Positions 29,875-41,708 of a DNA stretch of 64,000 bases are shown one piece after another (the stretch's first letter is position 1; every line of letters begins with the position of its first letter). Source of the stretch: Candidozyma auris (Eukaryota; Ascomycota; Pichiomycetes; Serinales; Metschnikowiaceae); NCBI RefSeq assembly GCF_003013715.1, contig NC_072813.1, forward strand, positions 930,001 through 994,000. Direction: 5' to 3'. Under the pieces are notes generated by a model. It was not told where the DNA came from, made no database searches, and worked only from the letters and a program-made list of their open reading frames with translations. A program made the translations under genes and the position numbers.

Positions 29875-30681
29875 ATTTTGTCTGGTGACACCTCTTCCAA
29901 GACTCAGGACTTGTTGTTGTTGGATGTTGCCCCATTGTCTTTGGGTATCGAGACTGCCGGTGGTATCATGACCAAGTTGATCCCAAGAAATTCTACCATC
30001 CCAACCAAGAAGTCCGAGACATTCTCCACCTACGCCGACAATCAGCCTGGTGTTTTGATTCAGGTGTTTGAGGGTGAGAGAGCTAAGACCAAGGACAACA
30101 ACTTGTTAGGTAAGTTCGAGTTGTCTGGTATCCCACCAGCCCCAAGAGGTGTTCCTCAGATTGAGGTTACTTTCGACATTGACGCCAACGGTATCTTGAA
30201 TGTCTCTGCTTTGGAGAAGGGTACCGGTAAGACCCAGAAGATCACCATCACCAACGACAAGGGTAGATTGTCCAAGGAGGAGATTGAGAGAATGGTTTCT
30301 GAGGCCGAGAAGTTCAAGGAGGAGGACGAGAAGGAGGCTGCCAGAGTCCAGGCCAAGAACGGTTTGGAGTCTTACGCTTACTCTTTGAAGACCTCCTTGG
30401 GCGAGGAGCAGCTCAAGTCCAAATTGGAGCAGTCCGACATTGACACTGTTACCAAGGCTGCTGACGAGACTATCTCCTGGTTGGATGAGAACCAGGCTGC
30501 TACTACTGACGAATACGCCGACAAGCAGAAGGAATTGGAGGGCATTGCCAACCCAATTATGGCCAAGGCCTACCAGGCTGGCGGCGCCCCAGGTGGTGCT
30601 CCTGGTGGATTCCCAGGCGGTGCTCCAGGCGCAGGTGCTCCACCAACTGACGACGGTCCAACTGTTGAGGAGGTTGACTAA
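28747..30681 (+). CDS. SSA1: Cytosolic HSP70 chaperone (Ssa type)
   Basis: 644 residues, a complete cytosolic HSP70. The ATPase domain opens with [14 protein letters not shown] and contains the signature blocks [14 protein letters not shown] and [11 protein letters not shown]. The substrate-binding domain follows from about residue 385. A Gly/Ala/Pro-rich tail ([14 protein letters not shown]) ends in EEVD, the cytosolic co-chaperone (TPR) signal. It folds nascent and stress-damaged proteins. Codon choice is extremely biased (Leu almost all TTG, no CTG noticed), as expected for high expression. Which SSA paralogue this is cannot be told from one gene, so the number in the symbol is conventional. 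Confidence 0.95.
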
Positions 30682-31560
30682 GGGTTTCAGTGAGCAATTG
30701 GTATGCTAGACTTTTTGGAAAGATCTAGAATAGTAATAGATATTAATGGGTACTAGATTTTGTAGAGATTTTGAGAGTTATGTTACGGTATAAAAGAATT
30801 GTAGAATCTTACCGATAAGATGTCTAATGAGAGTTTTTCGCCAAAGGGTATTTAATGAGTAGACATTGGTGCAAGTGGAGCCAATGTGATTCCTGCATGT
30901 TCAAAGTCATGGTGGCTCTCACCCACCCGTAGGTAATCCAACGGCTGAGCGTAATTTGGGTAAATCTCACCCAGACCAAATGCCAACAAAATGGTGGGAT
31001 GTGCATCTTCCAAAGCAGTTTTCGACCGAGTCGACAACTCAGTGAATTCTTAAGAACTCACCTTTAGTCTTCATATTCCAAATCCATGTAAACGTTCCCC
31101 TCCTTCATTTATTTTCATTCCGCCTGTCATCTCGGAAAAAGTGTTACGACTATATAACGTTTCTCTATATGCGCGTTTCCCCAACGTTGAATTAAACGAA
31201 GGTTGCAGCCATTGCCAAAGGAACAGAAAATGTGTTTCAGAAGTTTAGAATTTTTGAAACGATGAGTATCTCCATCAAACAGGAGGCTTTTTTTTTTTAT
31301 AATTTTCATAATAAGCTTTTTCTTCTCCCCACCTGTCACAATTGATCCGGACAGTCTTAGCGAGCCCAAATCGCCTGTATCTGAGGAAGCCCAAAAAAGC
31401 GGGAGGTGGAAAAAATATATATCGTATAGGTAAGACGCAAATTCGAAGGACCATCCGAGCCGTACTAGAAAAAAAGAACCTTTCTAAGTCGGTACTTTTA
31501 ATATAATCACCAAACTTATTCATTCCGCTTCCCACCATTCCACAGCACAAAAAATTGAAG
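30682..31560. other. Intergenic region upstream of ACS2
   Basis: 879 bp. It contains a partial recurrent element (TTGCAGCCATT, 31203-31213), a CATCCGAG octamer at 31452-31459 that is also found before ICL1, and an ATATATAT stretch near 31413. No gene is seen. Confidence 0.55.
31452..31459 (-). promoter_or_regulatory. CSRE-like half site (CTCGGATG) before ACS2
   Basis: Reverse strand CTCGGATGG matches the first half of the carbon-source-responsive element consensus YCGGAYRRAWGG bound by Cat8/Sip4-type zinc-cluster factors. The second half does not match. About 105 bp before the ACS2 start. Confidence 0.35.
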
Positions 31561-33603
31561 ATGACTTCGGCTCCATCCCACAAGGTGGTCCACGAAGCCA
31601 ACAACGTTTCCTTAAGACACACCCCTGAAGAGTTTTTCAAGAGACAGCCTCGCGAGGGCCACATTTCGTCGTTGGACGAGTTCCAGAAATTGTATAAAGA
31701 ATCTATCGAAAACCCTGATGAGTTTTTCGGCAAGAAGGCCAAGGAATTGTTGCACTGGGACAGAGACTTCGACAAAGTGCAAGCTGGCGACTTGATCCAC
31801 GGTGACGCCCACTGGTTTGTCGGAGGCAAGTTGAACGCGTCATACAACTGTGTGGACAGATGGGCGTACGCTCATCCCGATAAAGTCGCTTTAATTTGTG
31901 AAGCCGACGATGAGAGCGACAGTAAGACTTTGACCTACGCTGAGCTTTTGAGAGAAGTTAGTCAGACGGCGGGCATCTTGGCCTCGTGGGGGATCAAGAA
32001 GGGTGACAATGTCGCCATCTATTTGCCCATGAACGCCCAGGCCATCATTGCCATGTTGGCGGTGGCCCGTTTGGGAGCGGTGCACTCTGTTATTTTCGCT
32101 GGTTTCTCTTCAGGCTCCATCAAGGATAGAGTGAACGATGCCAACTGTAAAGCGTTGATCACTTGCGACGAAGGCAAGCGTGGTGGCAGAACAATCAACA
32201 TCAAGAAGTTGTGTGACGAGGCATTGCTCCAGTGTCCCTCGGTGGAGAAGGTGTTAGTTCACCGTCGTACAGGCAACCCTGAGGTTGCCTTTGACCAGTC
32301 CAGAGACTTCTGGTGGCATGAGGAGGCCCCCAAATTTTCGGGCTACTTCCCTCCAGTGTCCGTAGACGCTGAGGACCCCTTATTCTTGTTGTATACTTCC
32401 GGTTCGACCGGCACTCCTAAAGGTGTGGTGCACACCACCGGTGGTTACTTATTGGGTGCTGCCATGACCACTAAATACATCTTTGACGTCCACCCAGAAG
32501 ACGTGCTTTTCACCGCTGGTGATGTTGGCTGGATTACCGGCCACACCTACGCTCTTTACGGTCCATTGTCGTTGGGTATTCCTACCATCGTTTTCGAGGG
32601 TACCCCTGCCTACCCTGACTACGGCCGTTTGTGGCAAATTGTTGAAAAGCACAAGGCCACTCACTTTTACGTCGCCCCAACTGCATTGCGTCTTTTGAGG
32701 AAGGCTGGTGAAGCTGAAATCGGTAAGTACGACTTATCTTCTTTGAGAACCTTGGGCTCCGTGGGTGAGCCAATTTCTCCAGATATTTGGGAATGGTACA
32801 ACGAAAAGGTCGGTAAGGGCCAGTGTCACATCTCCGACACTTACTGGCAAACTGAGTCGGGCTCCCACTTCATTGCCCCAGTCGCTGGTGTTACACCTAA
32901 CAAACCTGGTTCTGCTTCTTTGCCATTTTTTGGTATCGATGCCTGTCTCATTGATCCAGTAACCGGCCAGGAGATCCACGGCAACGACGTCGAAGGTGTG
33001 TTGGCTATCAAGAGCCCATGGCCATCGATGGCTCGTTCCGTTTACAGAAACCACCAGAAGTACATGGACACCTATTTGAGACCATACCCAGGCTATTACT
33101 TCACTGGTGATGGTGCTGCTCGTGACCATGACGGCTACTACTGGATTAGAGGAAGAGTTGACGATGTCGTCAACGTCTCTGGTCACAGATTGTCCACTGC
33201 TGAGATCGAGGCTGCTTTGATTGAACACACTGGTGTTTCCGAGGCTGCTGTTGTTGGTATCAATGACGACTTGACAGGTCAAGCTGTTGTGGCTTTTGTT
33301 GCTTTGAAAGATGAGTGCCTAGACACCATCAATGGTAACGAGACTAGCGAAGAGGCCATCAACCTAAGAAGAGAATTGGTGTTGACTGTTCGCAAGGAAA
33401 TCGGTCCATTCGCTGCTCCAAAGTCCGTGATTATCGTGCAAGACTTGCCCAAAACAAGATCTGGTAAGATCATGAGAAGAATCTTGAGAAAAATCTCCCT
33501 GAACGAGGCTGACCAGTTGGGTGACATCACCACTTTGGCCAACCCTGGCTCTGTGGCTGGTATCACCGACTCGTTCGCTGCCCAATTTATTCCCAAGAAA
33601 TAA
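31561..33603 (+). CDS. ACS2: Acetyl-CoA synthetase, Acs2 type
   Basis: 680 residues from the ATG at 31561 (a TTG two codons upstream is ignored). The enzyme makes acetyl-CoA from acetate, ATP and CoA in the cytosol and nucleus. The ATP/AMP-binding loop [14 protein letters not shown] is near residue 277. [29 protein letters not shown] and the C-terminal SGKIMRR with the acetyl-regulated Lys (about 635) are all present. The N-terminus ([10 protein letters not shown]) resembles Acs2 rather than the longer Acs1 form. CTG at 33499 gives the third residue of [13 protein letters not shown], where Acs2 relatives carry Ser. Strong codon bias suggests high expression. Confidence 0.93.
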   Translation: MTSAPSHKVVHEANNVSLRHTPEEFFKRQPREGHISSLDEFQKLYKESIENPDEFFGKKAKELLHWDRDFDKVQAGDLIHGDAHWFVGGKLNASYNCVDRWAYAHPDKVALICEADDESDSKTLTYAELLREVSQTAGILASWGIKKGDNVAIYLPMNAQAIIAMLAVARLGAVHSVIFAGFSSGSIKDRVNDANCKALITCDEGKRGGRTINIKKLCDEALLQCPSVEKVLVHRRTGNPEVAFDQSRDFWWHEEAPKFSGYFPPVSVDAEDPLFLLYTSGSTGTPKGVVHTTGGYLLGAAMTTKYIFDVHPEDVLFTAGDVGWITGHTYALYGPLSLGIPTIVFEGTPAYPDYGRLWQIVEKHKATHFYVAPTALRLLRKAGEAEIGKYDLSSLRTLGSVGEPISPDIWEWYNEKVGKGQCHISDTYWQTESGSHFIAPVAGVTPNKPGSASLPFFGIDACLIDPVTGQEIHGNDVEGVLAIKSPWPSMARSVYRNHQKYMDTYLRPYPGYYFTGDGAARDHDGYYWIRGRVDDVVNVSGHRLSTAEIEAALIEHTGVSEAAVVGINDDLTGQAVVAFVALKDECLDTINGNETSEEAINLRRELVLTVRKEIGPFAAPKSVIIVQDLPKTRSGKIMRRILRKISLNEADQLGDITTLANPGSVAGITDSFAAQFIPKK

Positions 33604-33757
33604 TACAACTGTCATATGAAGATATAAATTATAAGTTAATGCAATGTAATTACAAATCTCCAATTTTGTTGCACCAGCGTGCACGTGATGCCACTGTCGC
33701 TTTTCAGTACTGTAGTAGTAAGAAGATCTTCAACATCAACACTTCAATGCTACACTG

Positions 33758-35029
33758 ATGAACAGCATTACCCGCCTTTTTTTGGTTTTTGTGGCCATAA
33801 AAACCACTCATCTCCTCATATTTTACCATCTGCCAGGCCAATTTGATATTCTGCTGGCTTTGCTCCTCCAGAAATACCAGGCAGAGAAAGAAATACTATC
33901 AACAGCTCTGCTCACACCATTTGCATCACTAAACTCCCTAATTCTGACTGGAATCCGCTCAATTCTTGACAATTTTGTTGACAAGCTAGCCACCTGGGAT
34001 GCTGTTTACTTTGCTGATCTTTTCGTCAATGGCATCACCTACGAGCATCAGTACGTGTTTTGTCCACTTTGGTGGAGACTAATACGACTGTTTCCCGTGA
34101 ATAGCGAAACGGTATTCTATCAGCGGCTCACTTATGCCACGTTGCTTTCAAATGTTTGTCACTTTGTCGCTGCCATAGTTCTTTACAAGTATACTCAGGC
34201 CATCTTCATGCAAGCTAGATTATTCCCACCCACCAGAATGGCAGAGTTGACCGCCACGTTCTATTTACTTCTGCCAGCAGCTGCGTACTTGACAGCTCCA
34301 TATTCGGAGAGCATTGCCGCGCTATTCAGTTTGTTGTGCTTGTTTTGTAGGGAGAAGGCCGTGGAATTTAGTATCCGAGAGAACCCCCACCTGGTGAAGA
34401 AACAAGTCGTTTACGTGGCAAGTGGAGTATTTGCGTCTTTAGCGTTCGGATTCAGAGCTAATTGTCTTTTTCTTGGTGCTATATACATCTATGATTTGGT
34501 CAGACGCAAAAGTGTGTCACCATTGCTTCCATTGGCCGCAGGGCTGATCTTAGGTCTTGCTTTCTTGTTTTCCAATATCCATAGCTACTACGCGATATGC
34601 CTGTCAGGAGATCGTGGAGAGTGGTGTTTAAACAGGTTTCCCTCCTTATTTGCATACGCTCAAAGTCACTACTGGAATAACGGTTTCTTCAGATATTGGA
34701 CTCCGAATAATATACCAAACTTTCTATTCGGAGCCCCGGTGATCGGACTCTCACTATTCAGCATTAGGTACTTCTCCAAAGACTATCCGGTGATTCAGAT
34801 ATTGCCAGCGTCAATAGTCAATGGCATATTTCTCACAGCGCTACTCATCTTTTGGCATGTTCAGATCGTGACCAGAATTCATACCTTTGTTCCGCCGATG
34901 TACTGGCTTTGTGCCGGTTTATGGATTCATGATGATTATCCAAGGCTCAAAAAGTTGGTCTTGGGTTATTTTATTTTATGGAACATCGTTCAGGCTGCCC
35001 TATTTGCGACGTTTCTTCCTCCGGCTTGA
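33758..35029 (+). CDS. GPI18: GPI mannosyltransferase 2 (Gpi18, PIG-V family)
   Basis: 423 residues with many hydrophobic segments, an ER multi-pass enzyme. It adds the second mannose to the GPI anchor precursor. The lumenal loop WDAVYFADLFVNGITYEHQYVF has the conserved Trp-Asp after the first membrane segment and the family's YEHQYVF block. FRANCLFLG, HSYYAIC and the late HVQIVTRIHTFVPPMYW segment also fit PIG-V. The gene starts 154 bp after ACS2; the short gap includes a CACGTGATG E-box at 33682. ATG at 33758 is the first in frame. Confidence 0.92.
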   Translation: MNSITRLFLVFVAIKTTHLLIFYHLPGQFDILLALLLQKYQAEKEILSTALLTPFASLNSLILTGIRSILDNFVDKLATWDAVYFADLFVNGITYEHQYVFCPLWWRLIRLFPVNSETVFYQRLTYATLLSNVCHFVAAIVLYKYTQAIFMQARLFPPTRMAELTATFYLLLPAAAYLTAPYSESIAALFSLLCLFCREKAVEFSIRENPHLVKKQVVYVASGVFASLAFGFRANCLFLGAIYIYDLVRRKSVSPLLPLAAGLILGLAFLFSNIHSYYAICLSGDRGEWCLNRFPSLFAYAQSHYWNNGFFRYWTPNNIPNFLFGAPVIGLSLFSIRYFSKDYPVIQILPASIVNGIFLTALLIFWHVQIVTRIHTFVPPMYWLCAGLWIHDDYPRLKKLVLGYFILWNIVQAALFATFLPPA

Positions 35030-35152
35030 TCTGGATACCATTGCCAAATCGGGAATTGATATGCGCGTTAAGTGGTTGCGAAATATCCGTGATAACGATA
35101 CTATAAGAATCACACAGGTGGCTGAAATGGCCAAATTGGAGAAAGTCATAGT

Positions 35153-36346
35153 ATGCTTCGTTTGCTGGAATCACGTCTTTGGTTTTACTTGATTGGTGCT
35201 GTTTTCGTGGCCCTTTTTTACCTGTCTCAGAAGGGCCTCAAGTTGAGAGCCAAGATACCTAAGAAGCCACAGAGGACATCCAACGACAAGCGTAGAAAAG
35301 GTGAGTGGACTCCTGAACTGTTCCAGACGCCAGTTCCGCCGCCATACCCAAACTGGGATATACACAAGACCAAGCCATTGCCGTACAGAGCGTTCAGACA
35401 CAAGTATAACATTACCATGGGCATTCGTAACATGGAGTGGGACTCCTGGATCGAGCTTGACAATGAGTGGCAAAAATTTCATGATCAGAAATTAGGCAGG
35501 CTTCAAGAAAGGGGCGCCGAACTCTTCGGCACAAAACCACAGGCAGCAGACGCCGTCATGGAGCTTTTGGAAGAGTTCTGGTCCTACTTACCACATCGCT
35601 ATCCTACACTCTTTAAACAAACGCCCAAGGGCTTGCATAACTTGCACACTGGAGAAGACTTCGTCTTTCGAAACTGTAAGGCTGATGAGTTGGCGGAGGA
35701 GCCTATTGTAATGGCTGCGAAAATGATTCAGGACGACTTGGCTATTATGATGGAAGCACCAAATGGTGAGTACCACTTGCAAGCTGGGGCCATTATTTTA
35801 CCTGGTTTCTGGAGATTCAAAGATAAGTTTGGCCTCTCCCTCAATGAAATCCACACCAGTGGTGATGTTCCACAGTATAGACAGAAGTTACAGACCGGCA
35901 TGAACAAGTTCTTCTCGAGACTCACTTGCGACAAGCCCGTGGTGAGAAACAACTATTTCATTCAGCTTGATAATGAGCTAGGATGGTCGAAGTCTATTGG
36001 AGATGAGGATTCGGATAGAGTAGGGTGGTATACCGCTGGCGAAGCGATCAGTCCAAAGCAGTTGTACTTCAGATCAGAAAGACAGAGTTTGCGGAGACTT
36101 CCCAAAAGCGGAGCTGTAGTGTTCACTATCCGGACGTACTTTGCGCCAATAGTTGAAATATGCCAGGAGCCGTATATCCCTAGAAGACTTTTGAACGGGA
36201 TTGAAAGTTGGAGTGACGATGTTCGTGAGTATCGAGGCTACGACAAGTTCAAAGACGCAATCTTGCCATATTTGGCACAAGAAGCAGAGAAGCAAGAGGA
36301 AAAAGGCTACATTGTGGACACCGAGCCATCGGTGTATCCATTCTGA
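35153..36346 (+). CDS. DUF3445 (haem-dependent oxidative N-demethylase-like, HRQ family) protein with N-terminal membrane anchor
   Basis: 397 residues. One hydrophobic segment near the N-terminus (about 10-25) is followed by a basic stretch, suggesting a signal anchor. The rest matches the fungal DUF3445/HRQ family: GIRNMEWDSWIELDNEW, LPHRYPTLF, AGAIILPGFWRFKDK and VVRNNYFIQ. Bacterial relatives are subunits of a haem-dependent N-demethylase, but the role of the fungal proteins is not known to me. The GFWRFKDK and HTSGDVPQYR blocks are conserved in the family. It starts 124 bp after GPI18 and ends 95 bp from the histone H3 stop. Confidence 0.75.
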   Translation: MLRLLESRLWFYLIGAVFVALFYLSQKGLKLRAKIPKKPQRTSNDKRRKGEWTPELFQTPVPPPYPNWDIHKTKPLPYRAFRHKYNITMGIRNMEWDSWIELDNEWQKFHDQKLGRLQERGAELFGTKPQAADAVMELLEEFWSYLPHRYPTLFKQTPKGLHNLHTGEDFVFRNCKADELAEEPIVMAAKMIQDDLAIMMEAPNGEYHLQAGAIILPGFWRFKDKFGLSLNEIHTSGDVPQYRQKLQTGMNKFFSRLTCDKPVVRNNYFIQLDNELGWSKSIGDEDSDRVGWYTAGEAISPKQLYFRSERQSLRRLPKSGAVVFTIRTYFAPIVEICQEPYIPRRLLNGIESWSDDVREYRGYDKFKDAILPYLAQEAEKQEEKGYIVDTEPSVYPF

Positions 36347-36440
36347 AGTAAATGTGAAGTCGTGACGTTACTAATATACAAAACATAAATAATACAGGTA
36401 AGCGAAGTAAAGAAGGCTCTCAAAGAGCCAAGGAGCCCGC

Positions 36441-37742
<1,302 letters not shown>

Positions 37743-38365
37743 GCTGCTTTCACTTCTGGGATTATTATTTGTATATTACTGAATTTATGATGAACGAATT
37801 GGTTTGTAAAGCGTCGTAGACTACTCTGGAAGCGGAAATCAGAGAGAAAAGGAGGGGTATCCTTAATTGCTGGTCATTAATCAGTGGCTGGTAGAACTTC
37901 GTTTCTAGGCATTTGCCTAGCTAAATAGGAGCATGTAAATTGTTTCAGGACGAGCTTTTCACAAGTAAGGCTTATCAAATCGGTATCTTTAGTGTTGTTT
38001 CAGTTGTTTCTACGGCGCCAGATTCTAACTGGGGGATTCCTTGTGTAGAGATTCAGCCTTAAACCTGTAAGGTAAAGAGTTGACAATACTGGTTTTTCTA
38101 GTCATTCGTAAATACAAAATCAGCCTCTACGGGACCCCTGTTGCTATCATCGATTACAAAGAAAGCTATGCTGATGTTGTGCTGGTGCTTGTGCTCTACT
38201 CTACTAAATCTTTCTACCCATTCCACGAGATGCTAAAATTACAAGATAAATAAACACTGCAAAACAGTGCTGGGGTATAATTGGCAACAACGCTGCATGG
38301 CAGCAACGTTGCCACAAGAATAGAAATTCAGAAGCACAGTCTATAGGTGCATTAGATTGGTGTCA
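37743..38365. other. Convergent gap H4/GIG1-like
   Basis: 623 bp between two stop codons, with no ORF, RNA gene or copy of the recurrent element. AT-rich 3' sequence only. Confidence 0.55.
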
Positions 38366-39037
38366 TCAAGCTTTACTCAAAGTAACGCCCGCAGTGCCCA
38401 AGACCTGATCTAGCTGGTTTTTAGACATGCCCTTGATAACAACATGCACATGGCTGATCTCCTTGACGCTCTGAAGTGCCTCCCAGTTGCGGAACCACAC
38501 CAAGCTCTCTCTGGGAATGCCTAGCTGCTTCACAAAGGTTTCAACCACGTACTTCTCTATAAGGTCTCTAGTTTCTGGCGCAAGATCGCCGATGGGGGAG
38601 TTTGGGTCGCTCATTATCCTCTTCTTGGTCCAAACACACAAGTGTGTCACGTCATCCTCGAAGTAGTAAGGGAAATCGTTTCTTACAATCTTCAAATCGT
38701 CTGCATTGGTGAATAGCGGGTCCCCCGAGGCGGTGACGGTGATTTCGTTATCTTTGACTCCCACCAACTCCTCTGGGCGTCTCCAGCCCAAAGTATGGGT
38801 AACGATGTGGCGGAAAACAGTGGAGTTGTGCTGCTTCAAGTACCTCTTGAACGCGAGGTAGCTTTCCGTTTGCACATCCAGTCTGGCAAACGCCTCCAAG
38901 TCGTTGTGCTTGATGATATCACGAACCTCGGGCCAAGTGTAAGGTCTTTCTGAGATCTTGGATGCTGATGGCATATCTGGGGAGTGGATGACGGTGAGTG
39001 GAAGACGGGTTGGTTGGATAGTGAGGGTCGAGGTCAT
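38366..39037 (-). CDS. GIG1: DUF3605 protein, GIG1-like (N-acetylglucosamine-induced)
   Basis: 223 residues from the ATG at 39035-39037; the frame is open further upstream, but that part is Pro-rich and unlike the family. The DUF3605 core is visible: YTWPEVRDIIKHNDLEAFAR, LGWRRPEELVG, NDFPYYFEDDVTHLCVWTKK and VWFRNWEALQSVKEISHVHV. The named family member is GlcNAc-induced Gig1 of Candida albicans, a cytosolic protein tied to GlcNAc metabolism. The biochemical function is unknown. I use the symbol for family membership; orthology is likely but unproven here. Confidence 0.8.
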   Translation of the reverse strand: MTSTLTIQPTRLPLTVIHSPDMPSASKISERPYTWPEVRDIIKHNDLEAFARLDVQTESYLAFKRYLKQHNSTVFRHIVTHTLGWRRPEELVGVKDNEITVTASGDPLFTNADDLKIVRNDFPYYFEDDVTHLCVWTKKRIMSDPNSPIGDLAPETRDLIEKYVVETFVKQLGIPRESLVWFRNWEALQSVKEISHVHVVIKGMSKNQLDQVLGTAGVTLSKA

Positions 39038-40493
39038 GGTGCGAAGACCAGCGAAGTTTAAAAGGGGGTGGTTGATGGGGGGAGGTGTTGGAAGTTTGAA
39101 GATAACAAGAGACAAACTACAAATTTTTGACAAGCGGCATCGCCAGGCGTTATATATCTTCAACGGTCTGGTAACAGAAATGTGTGCATGGAGCCGAGGT
39201 GTGACAGAGAAAAAGACATCTGCACTTTGAGGTTACATTTTCGCAACTCACCTCGTGGGTGACCCTAGGCAAGGAGCAACAATCTACCATCGAAAAGAAA
39301 CGACTTGAAGTGTATATTCAGAAAAGTTTTCGTTTTATGAATTTGTGCAACTCTATATAATCTGACAAATTCCTTTTCTCGAATTTCTTCCTGCCTTAGT
39401 TCTTGCACTATTACTGTTTGGGCCGTGCGGCCCATGCGGTGCGAGAAATGTAACATGAGAACAAAGGCGCCGTTCACTCTTGGACAGAGTCCGGGGCCCA
39501 AACAGGAAGCACGGGTGCCGAAAAGAACCTTATTTTGGGATCAAATTTCTCTAAAATTCGTATTGTTTATCTGATCAACGTGTGTGTGTTAACTTGCCTA
39601 AGTTTCTGGGGAGCAGTGGAGGAGCTTTGAAAAGGTGTATCTAAAGATCTCGTAGGGTTAGCCCCAAAAGGAATTGATTTTTACCAAATCAGAATGGATT
39701 TGAACAGTATTAATTAAAGTGTTCATGAGTTTTGAAGCATCAAGAATCGAAGGTCCCACGTAGTGGAAGACCCCAGCTGAAATGCCTCTTCAGTAAGCGC
39801 CTAACAAAGACTCTGATGAAAGATTGCTCGACTCTCATTGTAACTAGAAACCTGCCACAGTTTCAAGACCCTGTTGGCATAGTCAACCGTGGTCTTTGCA
39901 AACTTGATATTGTCAATGCCACAAAACTTGAGCTTAGAAGCTCTAGGATGACTGCTACGAGAGCGCAAATTGTCATGTGGGTGTCCTACTTTGAAATTTC
40001 TCTCGTTAGTGGTTTTTCAAACTGTCTATAAATGCCCCCGAAACGTAAAGTGAAAGATTCAGATCCAGCGATGGATATCTATAGGATGGGTCAACATCTT
40101 GACTCATTTTCAAAGGAGCCGATTCAGATTTCCCACCATAAATCCTTTTAAGTAGTATACACCCCCTCTGACTCTTCGATGAGGCAGACTTAATGGCTGC
40201 AAAATGGGTATGCATAGACGACTTCCCGGATGAATTCGAACCGAGGAAGGTAACTCTTCCTAACGAACTTGAACAAACTGAAGTGCCTTCAATTCATTAC
40301 TTCAAAACGATTAATCCTATTTTTAGCAGAACTTCATAACTCATATCTATCATAGATTATCAACGTCCCCCCTCCTTTGCACCATCAGGCGATCATCCCA
40401 TCAGATGGTGCGCTGAGTACACGTGATAGAAGCAAGTACTTATCAAGATCGAAGACAACACCAGCCACTAGCAGTTGTCTTCTATCACTTGTG
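39038..40493. other. Intergenic region between GIG1-like and GPM2-like genes
   Basis: 1.46 kb, divergent promoter for both neighbours. It contains a variant TTTTCGCA (39238), a reverse TTTTGCAGCCATT element (40192-40204), an AGGGTTA word at 39654 and a CACGTGAT E-box at 40420. The ORFs (up to 99 codons) resemble nothing known. Confidence 0.55.
40192..40204 (-). promoter_or_regulatory. Recurrent intergenic element, variant lacking the first C
   Basis: TTTTGCAGCCATT on the minus strand, 290 bp before the GPM2-like ATG. Same as the core except for one missing base. Confidence 0.4.
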
Positions 40494-41249
40494 ATGCATA
40501 AGCTCATAGTGCTTCGCCATGGAGAGAGCCAATGGAACCACGAAAATAAGTTCTGCGGATGGATCGATATTCCCTTGTCAGCGAAGGGAGAGAGAGAGGC
40601 CCAGCACGCTGGAGAGCTTCTAAAGAAATATAACATCAAGCCCGATGTCATGTTCACCCTGATGCTTCAGAGACTGATCAAGACAGGGAACATCATTTTG
40701 GAGGTAATTGGCCGTATGTGGATTCCGCAGCATAAGCTGTGGAGACTCAACGAAAGACACTACGGTCTGTTCCAAGGACGAGACAAGACAGAGGTATTTA
40801 AGGAATTTGGCAAAGAAAAGTACCAATTTTACAGACGAAACTACGACGGAGTACCTCCAGCAACGGGGAGTGTCAACAACGATGACTCCATTGACGAGAG
40901 GTACAAATTCAGCGATATTCCCGTGGAGCAATTGCCCCAGGGCGAGCTGCTTAGGATGACAATGAAGAGGGTGGTGCCATACGTTGAGGACATTGTGAAG
41001 CATGAGATATTGGAGCAGGAAAGGGAGGTGCTCATAGTGACCCACGGCTCCATAGTGAGGAGTCTCATCAAGCATTTTTGCAAGGTCAGCGATGAAGCTA
41101 TCAGCAAGATCAATGCGCCCACAGGAGTGCCATTGGTTTTTGAGTTGGATGAGAGGGGCCGCTTGGCCAAAGAAATGTACTATCTAGATGAGGAGTTGGC
41201 CAAGAAGGGTATAGAAAAGGTGGCCATGGAGGGCCACGCAAAGCTTTGA
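40494..41249 (+). CDS. GPM2: Phosphoglycerate mutase-like protein (divergent, Gpm2 type)
   Basis: 251 residues of the histidine-phosphatase superfamily, dPGM branch. RHGESQWN has the phospho-accepting His (residue 9), NKFCGWIDIPLS and LNERHYG are kept, and THGSIVRSLIKH is the second histidine block. Several positions differ from the abundant glycolytic Gpm1. LMLQRLIKTGNIILE replaces the usual SRAIQTANIALE, so Arg-Ala is Arg-Leu and Gln is Lys. THGS replaces AHGN. Codon use is ordinary, unlike a glycolytic enzyme. I take it as a Gpm2/Gpm3-type paralogue with uncertain activity. The frame reaches further 5' only through a TTG start, so the ATG at 40494, directly at the motif, is chosen. Confidence 0.85.
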   Translation: MHKLIVLRHGESQWNHENKFCGWIDIPLSAKGEREAQHAGELLKKYNIKPDVMFTLMLQRLIKTGNIILEVIGRMWIPQHKLWRLNERHYGLFQGRDKTEVFKEFGKEKYQFYRRNYDGVPPATGSVNNDDSIDERYKFSDIPVEQLPQGELLRMTMKRVVPYVEDIVKHEILEQEREVLIVTHGSIVRSLIKHFCKVSDEAISKINAPTGVPLVFELDERGRLAKEMYYLDEELAKKGIEKVAMEGHAKL

Positions 41250-41697
41250 ATGTGTTCAGGCGGTTATAGAGTTTGAATATGTTCAGTTGGGAGGGACCTG
41301 GTTGCAATTCACGTAAAAGAGAGTCATGCTTAGGCAAAGGAAGCTTTCCTCGGGTATAGGCGAATCTCCTTCGAGCATTAAGCATCGATCATAGTGTGCT
41401 TAGAAAAGACTCCCAAGGGACGAAGAAAAGGTAGTGAGGAACAACAAACATCAAAATTACATTCTCCTACGATATTCTTTGGGTGTCATCACGTCAGCGG
41501 TAGCACCGAGGTTTACCGACCTACTATGAGGTCCTTTACAGGATACACATGCCTACTCCCCCAAGTTATTCAAGCAACTGCATTTGCAGTACAATTATGG
41601 CTCGTGGCGGCGCCAGCTCTCTAAAATTGCCTTTGAAACAGCCATCCCGTTTTTGTCCATTTTTGGAGTTGTGTACCCCGGACGTCAGGCTCCGTCG

Positions 41698-41708
41698 TTT
41701 CGCAGCCA
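41698..41708 (+). promoter_or_regulatory. Recurrent intergenic element, copy 8
   Basis: TTTCGCAGCCA, followed by GT rather than TT; about 970 bp before RPN4. Confidence 0.45.

Noticed and set aside
35710..35723. Exact TTTTCGCAGCCATT (minus strand) inside the DUF3445 gene
   Set aside because: Not counted as a regulatory copy because it encodes conserved-frame residues (VMAAK); recorded as evidence against a purely intergenic pattern.
39732..40031. 99-codon ORF between GIG1-like and GPM2-like genes
   Set aside because: Starts at TTG and has no recognisable domain or helix pattern; best explained as chance.
40377..40493. 39-codon N-terminal extension of the GPM2-like gene
   Set aside because: Begins at TTG, not ATG, and is unlike the family; the ATG at 40494 precedes the RHG motif directly.
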